NCBI GenBank assembly: GCA_963797015.1
Contig: CAWCNV010000007.1
Span: forward strand, 62,001-126,000
Source of the DNA: JBBPZA01 sp963797015
GTDB lineage: Bacteria; Actinomycetota; Thermoleophilia; Solirubrobacterales; Solirubrobacteraceae
Direction: 5' to 3'
DNA: 64,000 nt
Positions 17,343-24,805 of the stretch are shown one piece after another. The translations under genes and the position numbers were made by a program. The notes beneath the pieces were generated by a model, which made no database searches, had not been told where the DNA came from, and worked only from the letters and a program-made list of their open reading frames with translations. Position 1 is the first letter of the stretch. Each line of letters begins with the position of its first letter.

Positions 17343-18404
17343 CTATGTCAAGGCCAGCTTGTTGGCTGGGGCTTGGGGGGTGGTGGTCATGGTTCTCCAG
17401 ATGGTGCGGGCGAGGTGGCGTTTGAGGCAACGAAGGGCTTCGATGCGTGTCTTTCCCTGGGTCTGCTTGCGCGTGAGGTAGGCACGCGCCGGCGGGTGGA
17501 TCCGGCCCTGGGTGACAGCGATACGGTGGATCGCGCAGTTGAGTTGGCGATTGCCGCCGCGGTGCAGTCTGAAGCGATCGCTGCGGCCCGAGCTGGCGGG
17601 GATCGGCGCGATGCCGGCGTGACGAGCAAAGCGCGCGTCGGTCGCGAAACGATCGGCGCCGGCGGTCTCCGCGACGATCTTGGCGGCGCTCAGCGCTCCG
17701 CAGCCGGGCAGCTTGAGCAGCTGCGGGGCGTGGGCTGCGACGAGCAGGCTGATCTCGCGCTCGAGCTCGGCGCAGCGGCGGGCGAGCTGACGCAGGCGGA
17801 CGACCTGCTCGCGGCAGACCCGAACGCGGGCCGTCTGTTCTGAGCGCGCCAGGCGCCGCGCGAGCCGATCGAGCCACTTGGCGCGGTCAAGCCCGCCGGC
17901 CGGCACACCGTCCTGGCCCCAGAGGTCGTGCAGATGCCAACGCAGCCGGCCCTGCAGCGCGGTGCGCTCACGGACGAGGTCCTCGCGGTGGTCAAGCAGC
18001 AACTTGATCTCAAGCGCCCGCTCATCGAGCTCTGCGGCAGGCAGCGACCCGACGCCCTCGCGCAGGGCCGCACGGGCCACGGCCACTGCGTCGATCAGGT
18101 CAGACTTACCGGCCTGACGAGCGGACCGACGCTGACCGGCCATCAGCCTCGGCGCGACCCGGACGACCCGCTCCCCGCGAGCGACGAGGAAGCGCTCCAG
18201 GCGACCGGAAACGTGCCGGCAATCCTCGATCGCCCACACCCGCTCTGACCCCAGCGCCCGGCCCCAGGCCAACAGCTCGGCGTGACCTGCACCCGACGCC
18301 CTAACCGTCTCGCTGCCTCCCAGCTCGCCCGTCGCGGCCTCAACCGCCGCCACGGTGTGCTCGCGCTTGTGTGGGTCCGCTCCGATCACGATCATCTGCT
18401 CCAT
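17343..18404 (-). CDS. IS110-family transposase (DEDD recombinase)
   Basis: The 353-residue protein has the N-terminal RuvC-like DEDD domain: Asp in IGADPHKREHTVAAVEA, Glu in VWAIEDC, and Asp residues in KSDLIDAVAVARAAL. It also has the C-terminal Tnp20 domain with LPGCGALSAAKIVAE and APIPASSGRSDRFRLHRGGN, which holds the serine nucleophile. A helical linker lies between them. These recombinases use a bridge RNA to pair target and donor DNA. ATG 18404 is taken; ATG 18395 is also possible. Full length with no frame damage, so probably active or recently so. Confidence 0.93.
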   Translation of the reverse strand: MEQMIVIGADPHKREHTVAAVEAATGELGGSETVRASGAGHAELLAWGRALGSERVWAIEDCRHVSGRLERFLVARGERVVRVAPRLMAGQRRSARQAGKSDLIDAVAVARAALREGVGSLPAAELDERALEIKLLLDHREDLVRERTALQGRLRWHLHDLWGQDGVPAGGLDRAKWLDRLARRLARSEQTARVRVCREQVVRLRQLARRCAELEREISLLVAAHAPQLLKLPGCGALSAAKIVAETAGADRFATDARFARHAGIAPIPASSGRSDRFRLHRGGNRQLNCAIHRIAVTQGRIHPPARAYLTRKQTQGKTRIEALRCLKRHLARTIWRTMTTTPQAPANKLALT

Positions 18405-18640
18405 CCCTTCGTTGGATGCCACCGGCGATGTGGACCTCCGGCGGACACACCTCAGTTGGGGCGAAGCCACGCTCCTATCAAGTCACGCCGGGGACCCTCG
18501 GGCGGTGGCGGGCGACACAACGGGTGTCGGTCAGACCTACTGGTCGACAGCGAGCCTACGAGTCAGCCCGCCACCGACCCGAGAACCAACCCGGCCGGTC
18601 GGACGTCACCACCCGGAAGCCCGAGCGTGACACTGACGCG
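18405..18640 (-). ncRNA. Candidate IS110 bridge RNA
   Basis: This region upstream of the transposase has no gene but strong structure. CTCGGG-CGGTGGCGGGC (18497-18513) pairs with GCCCGCCACCG-A-CCCGAG (18566-18583): 17 bp with one bulged A and a 52-base loop. Inside the loop is a second hairpin, GACAC/GTGTC at 18514-18528. IS110-group elements are known to encode a structured bridge RNA upstream of and co-directional with the transposase, with large internal guide loops, so the location and shape fit. Ends and expression are not known. Confidence 0.4.
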
Positions 18641-18668
18641 ATCGTAGCCGGGAGGCCTCCGGGTCAGC

Positions 18669-18887
18669 TCACCACTTCAGCTCGAGCTCGAGCTCCGTCT
18701 CGTCGCTCTCGACCTCCAGCTCGAGCTTGAAGTCGACCTCGTCGGGCACGTGGACCTTGAAGCGCAGGCCGCCGCGCTCGAACTCGATGTCGTTCTGCTT
18801 CGCCAGCCGGTCGGCGACGGCATGCAGGCGGGCCGCTGCGTCCTCGCGGCTCAGCCGCTCCTTCTCGGTGATCTCCACGATGTCCAT
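18669..18887 (-). CDS. Amphi-Trp domain small protein (copy 2)
   Basis: The 72-residue product begins MDIVEITEKERLSREDAAAR, continues with a helix (LHAVADRLAKQ) and a beta-rich acidic half (FKVHVPDEVDFKLELEVES), and ends LELELKW. This is the amphi-Trp arrangement with the terminal Trp and alternating hydrophobic/acidic strands. The function is unknown. Its ATG (18885-18887) overlaps the TGA of the upstream lipid kinase as ATGA, so the two are translationally coupled. That links the small protein physically or functionally to lipid phosphorylation, as does the copy at 3371-3589. Confidence 0.85.
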   Translation of the reverse strand: MDIVEITEKERLSREDAAARLHAVADRLAKQNDIEFERGGLRFKVHVPDEVDFKLELEVESDETELELELKW

Positions 18888-20197
18888 CAGTTCTCCTTGG
18901 TGGTTGTGGTTGCAAGCTCGGGCCGCGGCTGCCGGCCGGCGGCGATGCGCGCCAGCGCGCGTGCTCCCTCCCACGCGCCGTCGGGGATCCCCGCCGACGG
19001 CGACGCACCCGGGTGTGCGCGCGCGATGCGGACACGCAGCGCCCCCGGGCGGATGACGAAGCGCAGCGGCGGATCTAGCATCAGCGCCTCCCCGTCGATA
19101 CCGGCAGGCACAGGGTCGTGCGCGCGGATCTCGAAGGAGTGCGCGGACCACTCGCGCCACGGCCTCTGCGGCCGGCGGTGTCCGTCGCCGCGCTCCGGAG
19201 GCGGGCCGACCACAGTGATGCCCAGCAGTCCGTCGTCGATCCGCGGCCGCGTGCCCGAGCCGACCGGATGCCCCAGCCTGTAGCGGTTGTTCGAGACGAG
19301 GATCGCGGCGGCCGCATGCTCCTCGCCTCCTTCCGGCCCGTCCCAGCTCAGCGACAGGCTGCTGCCGGGCCCGAGCACGTCGGGGGCGGTGTCGAGCAGC
19401 GTTCGCAGCTTCGCCTCCCTGTACCCGGCGCGCTGCACCGCCTCGGCGTACAGCCCGAGCGAGACGTTGTTGACGAACACGCGGCCGTTGACCTCCGCGA
19501 GGTCGACGCGGCGCTCGCCGCCCTCGACGAAGGCGTCGAGCGCGCCCACGACGTCGTCGCGGTCCACGCCGAGGTCGAGCGCGAAGTGGTTGCGCGTCCC
19601 GGCCGGCACGCACGCGTACGGGAGGCCGCGCTCGGCCGCGAACGCGGCGACGACCGCCTGCGAGCCGTCGCCGCCGGCCATCGCGAGCGCATCGGCGCCG
19701 CCGGCGATCGCGTCACGGACGAGCTCCCGTAGATCGGTCCCGGGACCCAGCTCGATCGGCTCGATCCCGCGCCCGCGCGCCTGCTCGGGGAGCGCAAACC
19801 GCTCGGCCTTCCCGCCTCCCGAGCGCGGGTTGTAGAACAGCACCGGCTTACGCGGCCTGGGAGCCGCCGGCAGCCTGACGTGGACCACGAACGCCGCGCG
19901 GACGGAAGCGATCACGAGCACGAGCCCGGCGAAGACCAGCAACTGCGCGAGCGGCTCGCCCGAGGCCACGATCAGGGCCACGGCGCCCGCGAGCGCGAGC
20001 GCAGCGGCGATCATGCTCAGGGCGCGGACAGCGCCGCGACGCATGATCCCGAAGACGGCGAACGGGGCGGCGACGGCGAGGCAGGCGAGCACGCCAAGGC
20101 CGCGCGGGAACGAGTCGATCGCGACGACGACGGCGAGCGCCAACGTGCCCGCTCCGGCGAGCAGCGCAACGATCGCGGCAAGCCGGCGTCGCGTCAT
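18887..20197 (-). CDS. Membrane-anchored diacylglycerol-kinase-family lipid kinase
   Basis: The 436-residue protein starts with four hydrophobic helices (about residues 6-27, 32-50, 58-79, 83-105) and then a complete DagK/YegS kinase domain. That domain has KPVLFYNPRSGGG at 118, AMAGGDGSQAVV with GGDGS at 175-179, and VPAGTRNHFALDLG at about 198-210. It also has FVNNVSLGLYAEAV and a C-terminal beta domain with PAGIDGEALML. It should phosphorylate a membrane lipid such as diacylglycerol. The four-helix anchor is an addition to the usual soluble enzyme. It is followed in coupled translation by an amphi-Trp gene. Confidence 0.87.
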   Translation of the reverse strand: MTRRRLAAIVALLAGAGTLALAVVVAIDSFPRGLGVLACLAVAAPFAVFGIMRRGAVRALSMIAAALALAGAVALIVASGEPLAQLLVFAGLVLVIASVRAAFVVHVRLPAAPRPRKPVLFYNPRSGGGKAERFALPEQARGRGIEPIELGPGTDLRELVRDAIAGGADALAMAGGDGSQAVVAAFAAERGLPYACVPAGTRNHFALDLGVDRDDVVGALDAFVEGGERRVDLAEVNGRVFVNNVSLGLYAEAVQRAGYREAKLRTLLDTAPDVLGPGSSLSLSWDGPEGGEEHAAAAILVSNNRYRLGHPVGSGTRPRIDDGLLGITVVGPPPERGDGHRRPQRPWREWSAHSFEIRAHDPVPAGIDGEALMLDPPLRFVIRPGALRVRIARAHPGASPSAGIPDGAWEGARALARIAAGRQPRPELATTTTKEN

Positions 20198-20314
20198 CAG
20201 CCCACATCGTGCCCAGCTTCGAGCCTCCCGCGCAACGTGGCGCACCTGTCGATGTGCCGCGTGCGTACGCCCGCGCGTGCCGCCTGCCGGCATGGCGGCG
20301 GTATGGTCCGCGGC

Positions 20315-20893
20315 ATGGGGAACGTCGTCCCCTTCCGGGTCGAGTTGGCAGGGTCGGCGCCCCGGTCGCGGACGTTGTTGGAGCGCGCGTTCGTGCGCGC
20401 GCCCGGAGCCTTCGCCGCGCTCTCGGCGGTCGTGCTGCGGCTCAGGCCCGGCTCGCGCCTGAAGCGCGCGTTGATGCGCCAGACGATCACGTTGGGCTTC
20501 GCCGCCTTCAACCGCCGCGACTTCGACGCGGTGTTCGTGCAGTTCGCGCCCGACATCGAGTACGGGGCTCCGGTTGGTGCGCACGCGCTCGGTTTCTCCG
20601 GGACGATCCGCGGCCGCGAGGCGCTTCGCAGCGCCTACGAGGACGCCTTCGAGCACTGGGCCACGTGGGAGCTCCACCCCGCCTGGATGCTCGACCGCGG
20701 AGACATGCTCGCCGTGCTGGCCACCAGCCGCGTCCGCGGTCGCGAGAGCGGCGTCGAGATCGCCGAGCAATGGGCATCCGTGTACCGGATGCGCGGCGGG
20801 CTGGTGGCGCAGCAGCGCGACTTCATCGGGTGGGAGAAGGCGCTCGCGGCGATGGGCCTCGAGCCCGACCAGCGGCGCTCCGGCTTCGAGTAG
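20315..20893 (+). CDS. SnoaL-like (NTF2-fold) protein
   Basis: The roughly 192-residue protein has a basic N-terminal segment, then an NTF2/SnoaL-like region: LGFAAFNRRDFDAVFVQFAP, DIEYGAPVGAHALGF, GREALRSAYEDAFEHW, RVRGRESGVEIAEQWASVYR and VAQQRDFIGWEKALAAMGL. This order of cone-shaped alpha+beta elements fits polyketide-cyclase/ketosteroid-isomerase-like proteins. Many such proteins are annotated only by fold, so no reaction is proposed. ATG 20315 is taken; ATG 20303 is in frame. It is divergent from the lipid kinase, about 118 bp apart. Confidence 0.75.
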   Translation: MGNVVPFRVELAGSAPRSRTLLERAFVRAPGAFAALSAVVLRLRPGSRLKRALMRQTITLGFAAFNRRDFDAVFVQFAPDIEYGAPVGAHALGFSGTIRGREALRSAYEDAFEHWATWELHPAWMLDRGDMLAVLATSRVRGRESGVEIAEQWASVYRMRGGLVAQQRDFIGWEKALAAMGLEPDQRRSGFE

Positions 20894-20974
20894 TCGTGGA
20901 CCCCGAACTCCGTCACGGCCGGCTGCGGACCGCCGGCGGCCGGATCCGGTTGCCCCTCCGGTGGATCGATTGAA

Positions 20975-21063
20975 CGGAGAGGGCGGGATTCGAACCCGCG
21001 ATGGAGCGTTAACCCCATACTCGCTTAGCAGGCGAGTGCCTTCAGCCACTCGGCCACCTCTCC
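20975..21063 (-). tRNA. tRNA-Ser (anticodon GCT)
   Basis: This is an 89-nt class II tRNA with acceptor GGAGAGG/CCTCTCC, D arm TGGCCGAGTGGCTGAAGGCA, anticodon stem CTCGC/GCGAG around CTGCTAA (GCT, reads AGC/AGT), a long variable arm (ATGGGGTTAACGCTCCAT) and T arm GCGGG TTCGAAT CCCGC. No CCA is encoded; the discriminator is G, as required for Ser. Confidence 0.96.
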
Positions 21064-21138
21064 GGGCGGGACGTGGCCAAGTCTAAAGCGTGCGGGCATC
21101 CGTGCCCGGCAACGCTTTACCCGCTCGCGCCGCGGCGG

Positions 21139-21369
21139 TCAGCCGCCGCGCGCGAGCGCCGCGCGTACCAATCCGTCGCGCGCGACGTCGTCGAGAATCG
21201 AGAGGCGCTCGTCGCAGCGCGTCTCGATCCAAGGGTCTGCAAGCACCTGAAAGAGCTCGCGGCCGTCGAGGAGATGGCCGGCCACGTAGTCGGCGATCTC
21301 GGAGCGGCCGCACGCGCCCGGAGGCGCGAAGGCACGGGGCTCGAGCTCCTCGATCATGGCGGACGGCAC
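21139..21369 (-). CDS. Small hypothetical protein between two tRNA-Ser genes
   Basis: I do not recognise this 76-residue protein. It reads MPSAMIEELEPRAFAPPGAC, then GRSEIADYVAGHLLDGRELF, then QVLADPWIETRCDERLSILD, and ends in a basic helix. It is mainly helical and soluble. The start is GTG 21369, supported by a clear AAGGAG seven bases upstream on the minus strand. The codon pattern and ribosome site suggest a real gene rather than a shadow. It lies between divergently oriented tRNA-Ser genes. Confidence 0.6.
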   Translation of the reverse strand: MPSAMIEELEPRAFAPPGACGRSEIADYVAGHLLDGRELFQVLADPWIETRCDERLSILDDVARDGLVRAALARGG

Positions 21370-21513
21370 GGCTGATCTCCTTAGGTCGCGGTTGTGTTCG
21401 ACGCGCTGCATGCTGCGCGCCGCGGCCCCTCGAGGCACGGGCCCGAGTGGCGGAGATCTGGCACGCCCGCATCGACCGCCTGTCGAGCGGCCGGGCTAGC
21501 ATCGACGGCCCGC

Positions 21514-21603
21514 GGAGGGGTGGCAGAGCGGTCGAATGCACCGGTCTTGAAAACCGGCAGCCGTCGTTTAGGCGGCTCGAGGGTTCGAATCCCTCCCCCT
21601 CCG
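21514..21603 (+). tRNA. tRNA-Ser (anticodon TGA)
   Basis: This is a 90-nt class II tRNA with acceptor GGAGGGG/CCCCTCC, anticodon stem CCGGT/ACCGG around CTTGAAA (TGA, reads UCN codons), a long variable arm (CAGCCGTCGTTTAGGCGGCT) and T arm GAGGG TTCGAAT CCCTC. The discriminator is G and no CCA is encoded. It points away from tRNA-Ser(GCT). Confidence 0.96.
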
Positions 21604-21697
21604 CTCTCGAAACCGAGTCCGCTCGACGAGCCAGGGCCCGACGAAATCCGGCGTGCGAATGCTCACGCTACCCGCGTCGCGGGCCGATACGCAGGGA

Positions 21698-23038
21698 ATG
21701 GACGCCCTCCCCGCCCGCTCGACGCGGGCGATCATCGTCCTCGCTATCGCCCTCGGGGCCGCGCTCGCCGTCGCGGCGATCACCGCCTCCTCGGCCTCGG
21801 CATACATCTACTGGGCCAATTTCAACGGGCCGGACGGCTCGATCGGCCGGGCCAACCTCGACGGGAGCGGCGCGACGCAGTCCTTCATTCCCGGCCGCGG
21901 CGACGAGGGCCCGATCGCGGTGGCCACCTTCGGCGACTACATCTACTGGACCAACAATGGTGCTCGTGGCACGGGGTCGATCGGCCGGGCCAAGCTCGAC
22001 GGGACCGACGTCGACCAGAACTTCATCACCGGGGCCACCGGTCCGGCCGGGCTGGCCATCGACGGCGACCACATCTACTGGACCAACCACTACCTCATCC
22101 CCAGTGCCGAGAACCCGAACGGCTCGATCGGCCGGGCCAACCTCGACGGGACCAACGTCGACCAGGCCTTCATCACCGCGACCGTCCTCCCGCGCGGGAT
22201 CGCCGTCGACGGCAAGTACATCTACTGGGCCAACCAGTGGAACCACGGCTCGATCGGCCGCGCCAACCTGAAGGGGACCGGCATCAACCAGGACTTCATC
22301 ACCGGGCTCGGCACCCACTTCGCCACCGGCCTGCTCGTGACCCCGCGGTACCTCTATTGGACCGTTGACAACGGCGAGGATGCGTCCGGCTCGATCGGCC
22401 GAGCCTTGGTCAACGGCACGAGCGCCAACCCCGACTTCATCACCGACGCTCCCCGCCCCGTAGCACTCGCCGTCAACGATCGGTACATCTACTGGACGAA
22501 CTACGAAGACGCCGGCTCGATCGGCCGGGCCAACCTCAACGGGTCGGGGGTCGACCAGACCTTCCTCACCGGCTCGGTCCGCCCCATCGGTATCGCCGTC
22601 GACGCCGCCGGACCGCTCACGCGTCCGCTCGCTTCCGGCCCGGCCATCGCCGGAGCGGCGCTTTCGCGGACGGTCTTTCCTGCGTCCAGCCGCGGACCCA
22701 GCCTCACTCGCGACCGCGTCCGGGGCGGGGCCGATCTCAGCTACCGCCTCTCGCGCGCGACCCTGACTGGACTGAAGGTGCTACGTCCCGTCGTCGGCCA
22801 TCGGAGCGGGCGCCGCTGCCTGTTCGGGCGCCGCAACGGGAAGGGGAGGTCCTGCATCCGATTCGTCTCCCTCGGCTCCATGAGCCACCGCTCCCGCGCC
22901 GGCCGCATCAGGGTCCGCTTCACCGGACGCCTGAACGGGCGCAAGCTCGCCCCCGGCCGCTACCGCCTCGCACTGAAGCCCCGGTCACCAAGCAAGGCCG
23001 GGAGCACCACCTATCTCTCCTTCCGCATCCGCCGCTAG
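21698..23038 (+). CDS. Secreted YWTD-type six-bladed beta-propeller protein
   Basis: The roughly 446-residue protein has a Sec signal (helix IIVLAIALGAALAVAAITAS, cleavage near SASA). Six repeats follow, each with YIYWTN-like aromatic starts and GSIGRANLDGTGVDQ-like ends plus FITG. This is the LDL-receptor class B (YWTD) pattern, for which six units make one closed propeller. The C-terminal 130 residues are an Arg/Gly-rich beta domain ending in GRYRLALKPRSPSKAGS, of the kind that closes many Thermoleophilia secreted proteins. The role is unknown, with binding or adhesion outside the cell a possibility. ATG 21698 is favoured over 21653/21659. It starts about 95 bp after tRNA-Ser. Confidence 0.85.
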   Translation: MDALPARSTRAIIVLAIALGAALAVAAITASSASAYIYWANFNGPDGSIGRANLDGSGATQSFIPGRGDEGPIAVATFGDYIYWTNNGARGTGSIGRAKLDGTDVDQNFITGATGPAGLAIDGDHIYWTNHYLIPSAENPNGSIGRANLDGTNVDQAFITATVLPRGIAVDGKYIYWANQWNHGSIGRANLKGTGINQDFITGLGTHFATGLLVTPRYLYWTVDNGEDASGSIGRALVNGTSANPDFITDAPRPVALAVNDRYIYWTNYEDAGSIGRANLNGSGVDQTFLTGSVRPIGIAVDAAGPLTRPLASGPAIAGAALSRTVFPASSRGPSLTRDRVRGGADLSYRLSRATLTGLKVLRPVVGHRSGRRCLFGRRNGKGRSCIRFVSLGSMSHRSRAGRIRVRFTGRLNGRKLAPGRYRLALKPRSPSKAGSTTYLSFRIRR

Positions 23039-23088
23039 CGCGAGCGGCGGTACGGTTGGCGCTGGACGAGAGACGCGAGGAGGGACCG

Positions 23089-23460
23089 TTGAGGATCGAC
23101 CACGTAGGACTCGATGTCACTGACTACGAGCGCAGCAAGGCCTTCTACCAGCAGGCCCTCGCACCTCTCGGGCTACGGATGCTGATGGAGTCGGTGGGGC
23201 AGATGGGCGGATTCGGCGGCGACTTCCCGTTCTTCTGGATCGGCCAGCGTGACCGCGGCCCGCAGACGGGCGTGCACGTCGCCTTCACCGCGAAGGACCG
23301 CGAGATGGTCGACGCCTTCCACGCCGCGGCGCTCGCGGCCGGCGGCACCGACAACGGCAGACCCGGGGTGCGCGAGATCTACCACCCCAACTACTACGGC
23401 GCCTTCGTGCTCGACCCCGACGGCAACAACGTCGAGGCGGTCTGCCACAAGCCGGCGTAG
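23089..23460 (+). CDS. VOC-family (glyoxalase/bleomycin-resistance-like) protein
   Basis: The 123-residue protein begins RIDHVGLDVTDYERSKAFYQ, the typical VOC opening with the first metal-ligand His. It continues with FWIGQRDRGPQTGVHVAFTA and ends AFVLDPDGNNVEAVCHKPA, with the closing Glu. The family includes glyoxalase I, dioxygenases and resistance proteins; the substrate cannot be told. The start is an unusual TTG at 23089, directed by a strong GAGGAGGG at 23077-23084. The open frame from 23056 lacks such a site and is too long for the fold. Intact. Confidence 0.85.
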   Translation: MRIDHVGLDVTDYERSKAFYQQALAPLGLRMLMESVGQMGGFGGDFPFFWIGQRDRGPQTGVHVAFTAKDREMVDAFHAAALAAGGTDNGRPGVREIYHPNYYGAFVLDPDGNNVEAVCHKPA

Positions 23461-23477
23461 CTCAGGACGCCGTCGGG

Positions 23478-23837
23478 CTAAGCGGTCGGCCCGCTCTTCT
23501 CGTCGAGTCGCTGCAGCAGCTCGTAGGCCGCCCGCTCCACCGCCTTGTGACGCCACTCGGCTGCGCGGTACACGCAGGCGATCAGCCCCGACCTGTGGAG
23601 GCGGCGAAAGTCGCCGTAGACGAACGCATAGCGGGCCTTCGCGTCATCCGCGGCTCCCTCGGTGAGCCCCAGGTGCCACTCCGAGTACTCATCCCACGAA
23701 TGCGACGCCAGGAACCGGTTCTCGTCCTCGGCGCGGGGCTGGACCTCGCCCCATTCGCTGTCGAGGACGTACTGCCGGCTGTCGATCAGGCGCTCGGCCC
23801 GGGCCACGCCGCGTGCGTTGACGACGTACCGGGCCAC
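23478..23837 (-). CDS. Conserved hypothetical protein
   Basis: I cannot assign a function. The 119-residue soluble protein begins ARYVVNARGVARAERLIDSR and contains DSEWGEVQPRAEDENRFLAS, HSWDEYSEWHLGLTEGA, ARYAFVYGDFRRLHRSGLIA and CVYRAAEWRHKAVERAAYEL. Its many Trp, His and Tyr residues and ordered look suggest a real, conserved fold. The start is GTG 23837. It lies six bases downstream of msrB on the same strand and is probably co-transcribed with it, pointing to an oxidative or stress context. Confidence 0.7.
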   Translation of the reverse strand: MARYVVNARGVARAERLIDSRQYVLDSEWGEVQPRAEDENRFLASHSWDEYSEWHLGLTEGAADDAKARYAFVYGDFRRLHRSGLIACVYRAAEWRHKAVERAAYELLQRLDEKSGPTA

Positions 23838-23843
23838 GCTTAC

Positions 23844-24251
23844 CTACCGGCGCGTCTCGGCGCGCTCGAGGTCGAGCGCGCACGAGTTGATGCAGTAGCG
23901 CTCGCCGGTCGGTGCCGGCCCGTCGCGGAACACGTGGCCGAGGTGACCGCCGCAGTGCGAGCAGACGACTTCGCGCCGCGGGAGGATCAGCGAGAAGTCG
24001 CGCCGCACCTCGACGTTCTCGGCCTTCGCCGGGCGCGTGAAGCTCGGCCATCCGGTGCCGGAGTCGAACTTGTCCTCCGAGCTGAACAGCGGGGTCCCGC
24101 ACCCTGCGCAGCGGTAGACCCCGGACACCTTGGTGTCGACGTAGGCGCCCGTGTACGCGGGCTCGGTGCCGCGGCGGCGCAGTACGCGGTAGCGCTCGGC
24201 TCCCAGCTGCTCGAGCCAGGCCAGCTCGCTCTTCTCCCTCGTGTCTCTCAT
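23844..24251 (-). CDS. msrB: Peptide methionine-(R)-S-oxide reductase MsrB
   Basis: The 135-residue enzyme reduces methionine-R-sulfoxide in proteins. It carries the zinc-binding pairs CAGC (in GVYRCAGCGTPLF) and CSHC (in EVVCSHCGGHLGHVF), the family block FDSGTGWPSFTRPA, and the catalytic Cys in GERYCINSCALDL. The second Cys two residues after INS is less usual and might act in resolving the disulfide; this is inference. ATG 24251 is chosen over the longer frame from 24269. Normal length, no signal peptide, so cytoplasmic. Confidence 0.93.
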   Translation of the reverse strand: MRDTREKSELAWLEQLGAERYRVLRRRGTEPAYTGAYVDTKVSGVYRCAGCGTPLFSSEDKFDSGTGWPSFTRPAKAENVEVRRDFSLILPRREVVCSHCGGHLGHVFRDGPAPTGERYCINSCALDLERAETRR

Positions 24252-24314
24252 CTGACCCCGGGCAAGCAACGACCGGCGCGACCGCCCTTTTGCGCGTAGA
24301 GCTGTCAGCGAGCG

Positions 24315-24746
24315 CTACTTCAGCTTCGACAGCTGCCCGCGGACCGCGCCGACCGGGAAGGCGGCGGTGTGGATGTTGACGTAGTACTTCTGTGGGCGCT
24401 TCTTGATCTTCTTGATCAGCGAGTGCGAGGCGCTGACACAGCCCGCCTTGACGGGAGTGCCGTTGAAGAACGGGACGACGATCGGGCCGGACACGTTCGC
24501 CCTGCCCTTGTGGATATGCGCCGCGAGCGGCACCCCGATCTTGTTCCAGGCGAGCGCGAAGCACACCTGATTCGCGCTGTCGTCGAGGATGACGGTCGCG
24601 ATGCCGCGCCCGTTCGGATCGCCGGGGGGCATCTTCTCCCCCTTGCCGCTGAGCCTGGCGATCAGCGCGGTGTCGGCCGCCGATGCCGGCGCGGCCAGGG
24701 CAAGCAGCGCGCCGAGGGCGAGCAGTACGAGGACGGTCTTGCGCAT
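24315..24746 (-). CDS. Secreted CHRD-domain protein
   Basis: The 143-residue protein has a signal peptide (KTVLVLLALGALLALAAPAS) and one CHRD domain: ARLSGKGEKMPPGDPNGRGI, CFALAWNKIGVPLAAHIHKG, NVSGPIVVPFFNGTPV and a closing AFPVGAVRGQLSKLK. CHRD domains were first described in chordin; in bacteria they occur in secreted proteins of unknown function. An excellent ribosome site, GGAGGAGG, lies about five bases before ATG 24746 on the minus strand and suggests strong expression. Two Cys could form a disulfide. Confidence 0.88.
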   Translation of the reverse strand: MRKTVLVLLALGALLALAAPASAADTALIARLSGKGEKMPPGDPNGRGIATVILDDSANQVCFALAWNKIGVPLAAHIHKGRANVSGPIVVPFFNGTPVKAGCVSASHSLIKKIKKRPQKYYVNIHTAAFPVGAVRGQLSKLK

Positions 24747-24805
24747 CGGTACCTCCTCCGGTGGGGTGATCTACCGGCGGGCTACGTGACGCGGACGCGC
24801 CGGGT

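Larger units (their letters stand above)
17339..18660 (-). mobile_element. IS110-family insertion sequence (boundaries approximate)
   Basis: The element consists of one DEDD transposase gene (17343-18404) and a 5' non-coding part. No terminal inverted repeats were found, as expected for IS110. Two near-identical tracts, GCTCCTATGTCAAG (17339-17352) and GCTCCTATCAAG (18471-18482), flank the gene. They could mark ends or core sites, giving a 1.14-kb minimal element. Alternatively the structured region up to about 18660 belongs to it, giving about 1.3 kb. It sits between the glycosylase and the amphi-Trp/lipid kinase pair. Confidence 0.75.
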
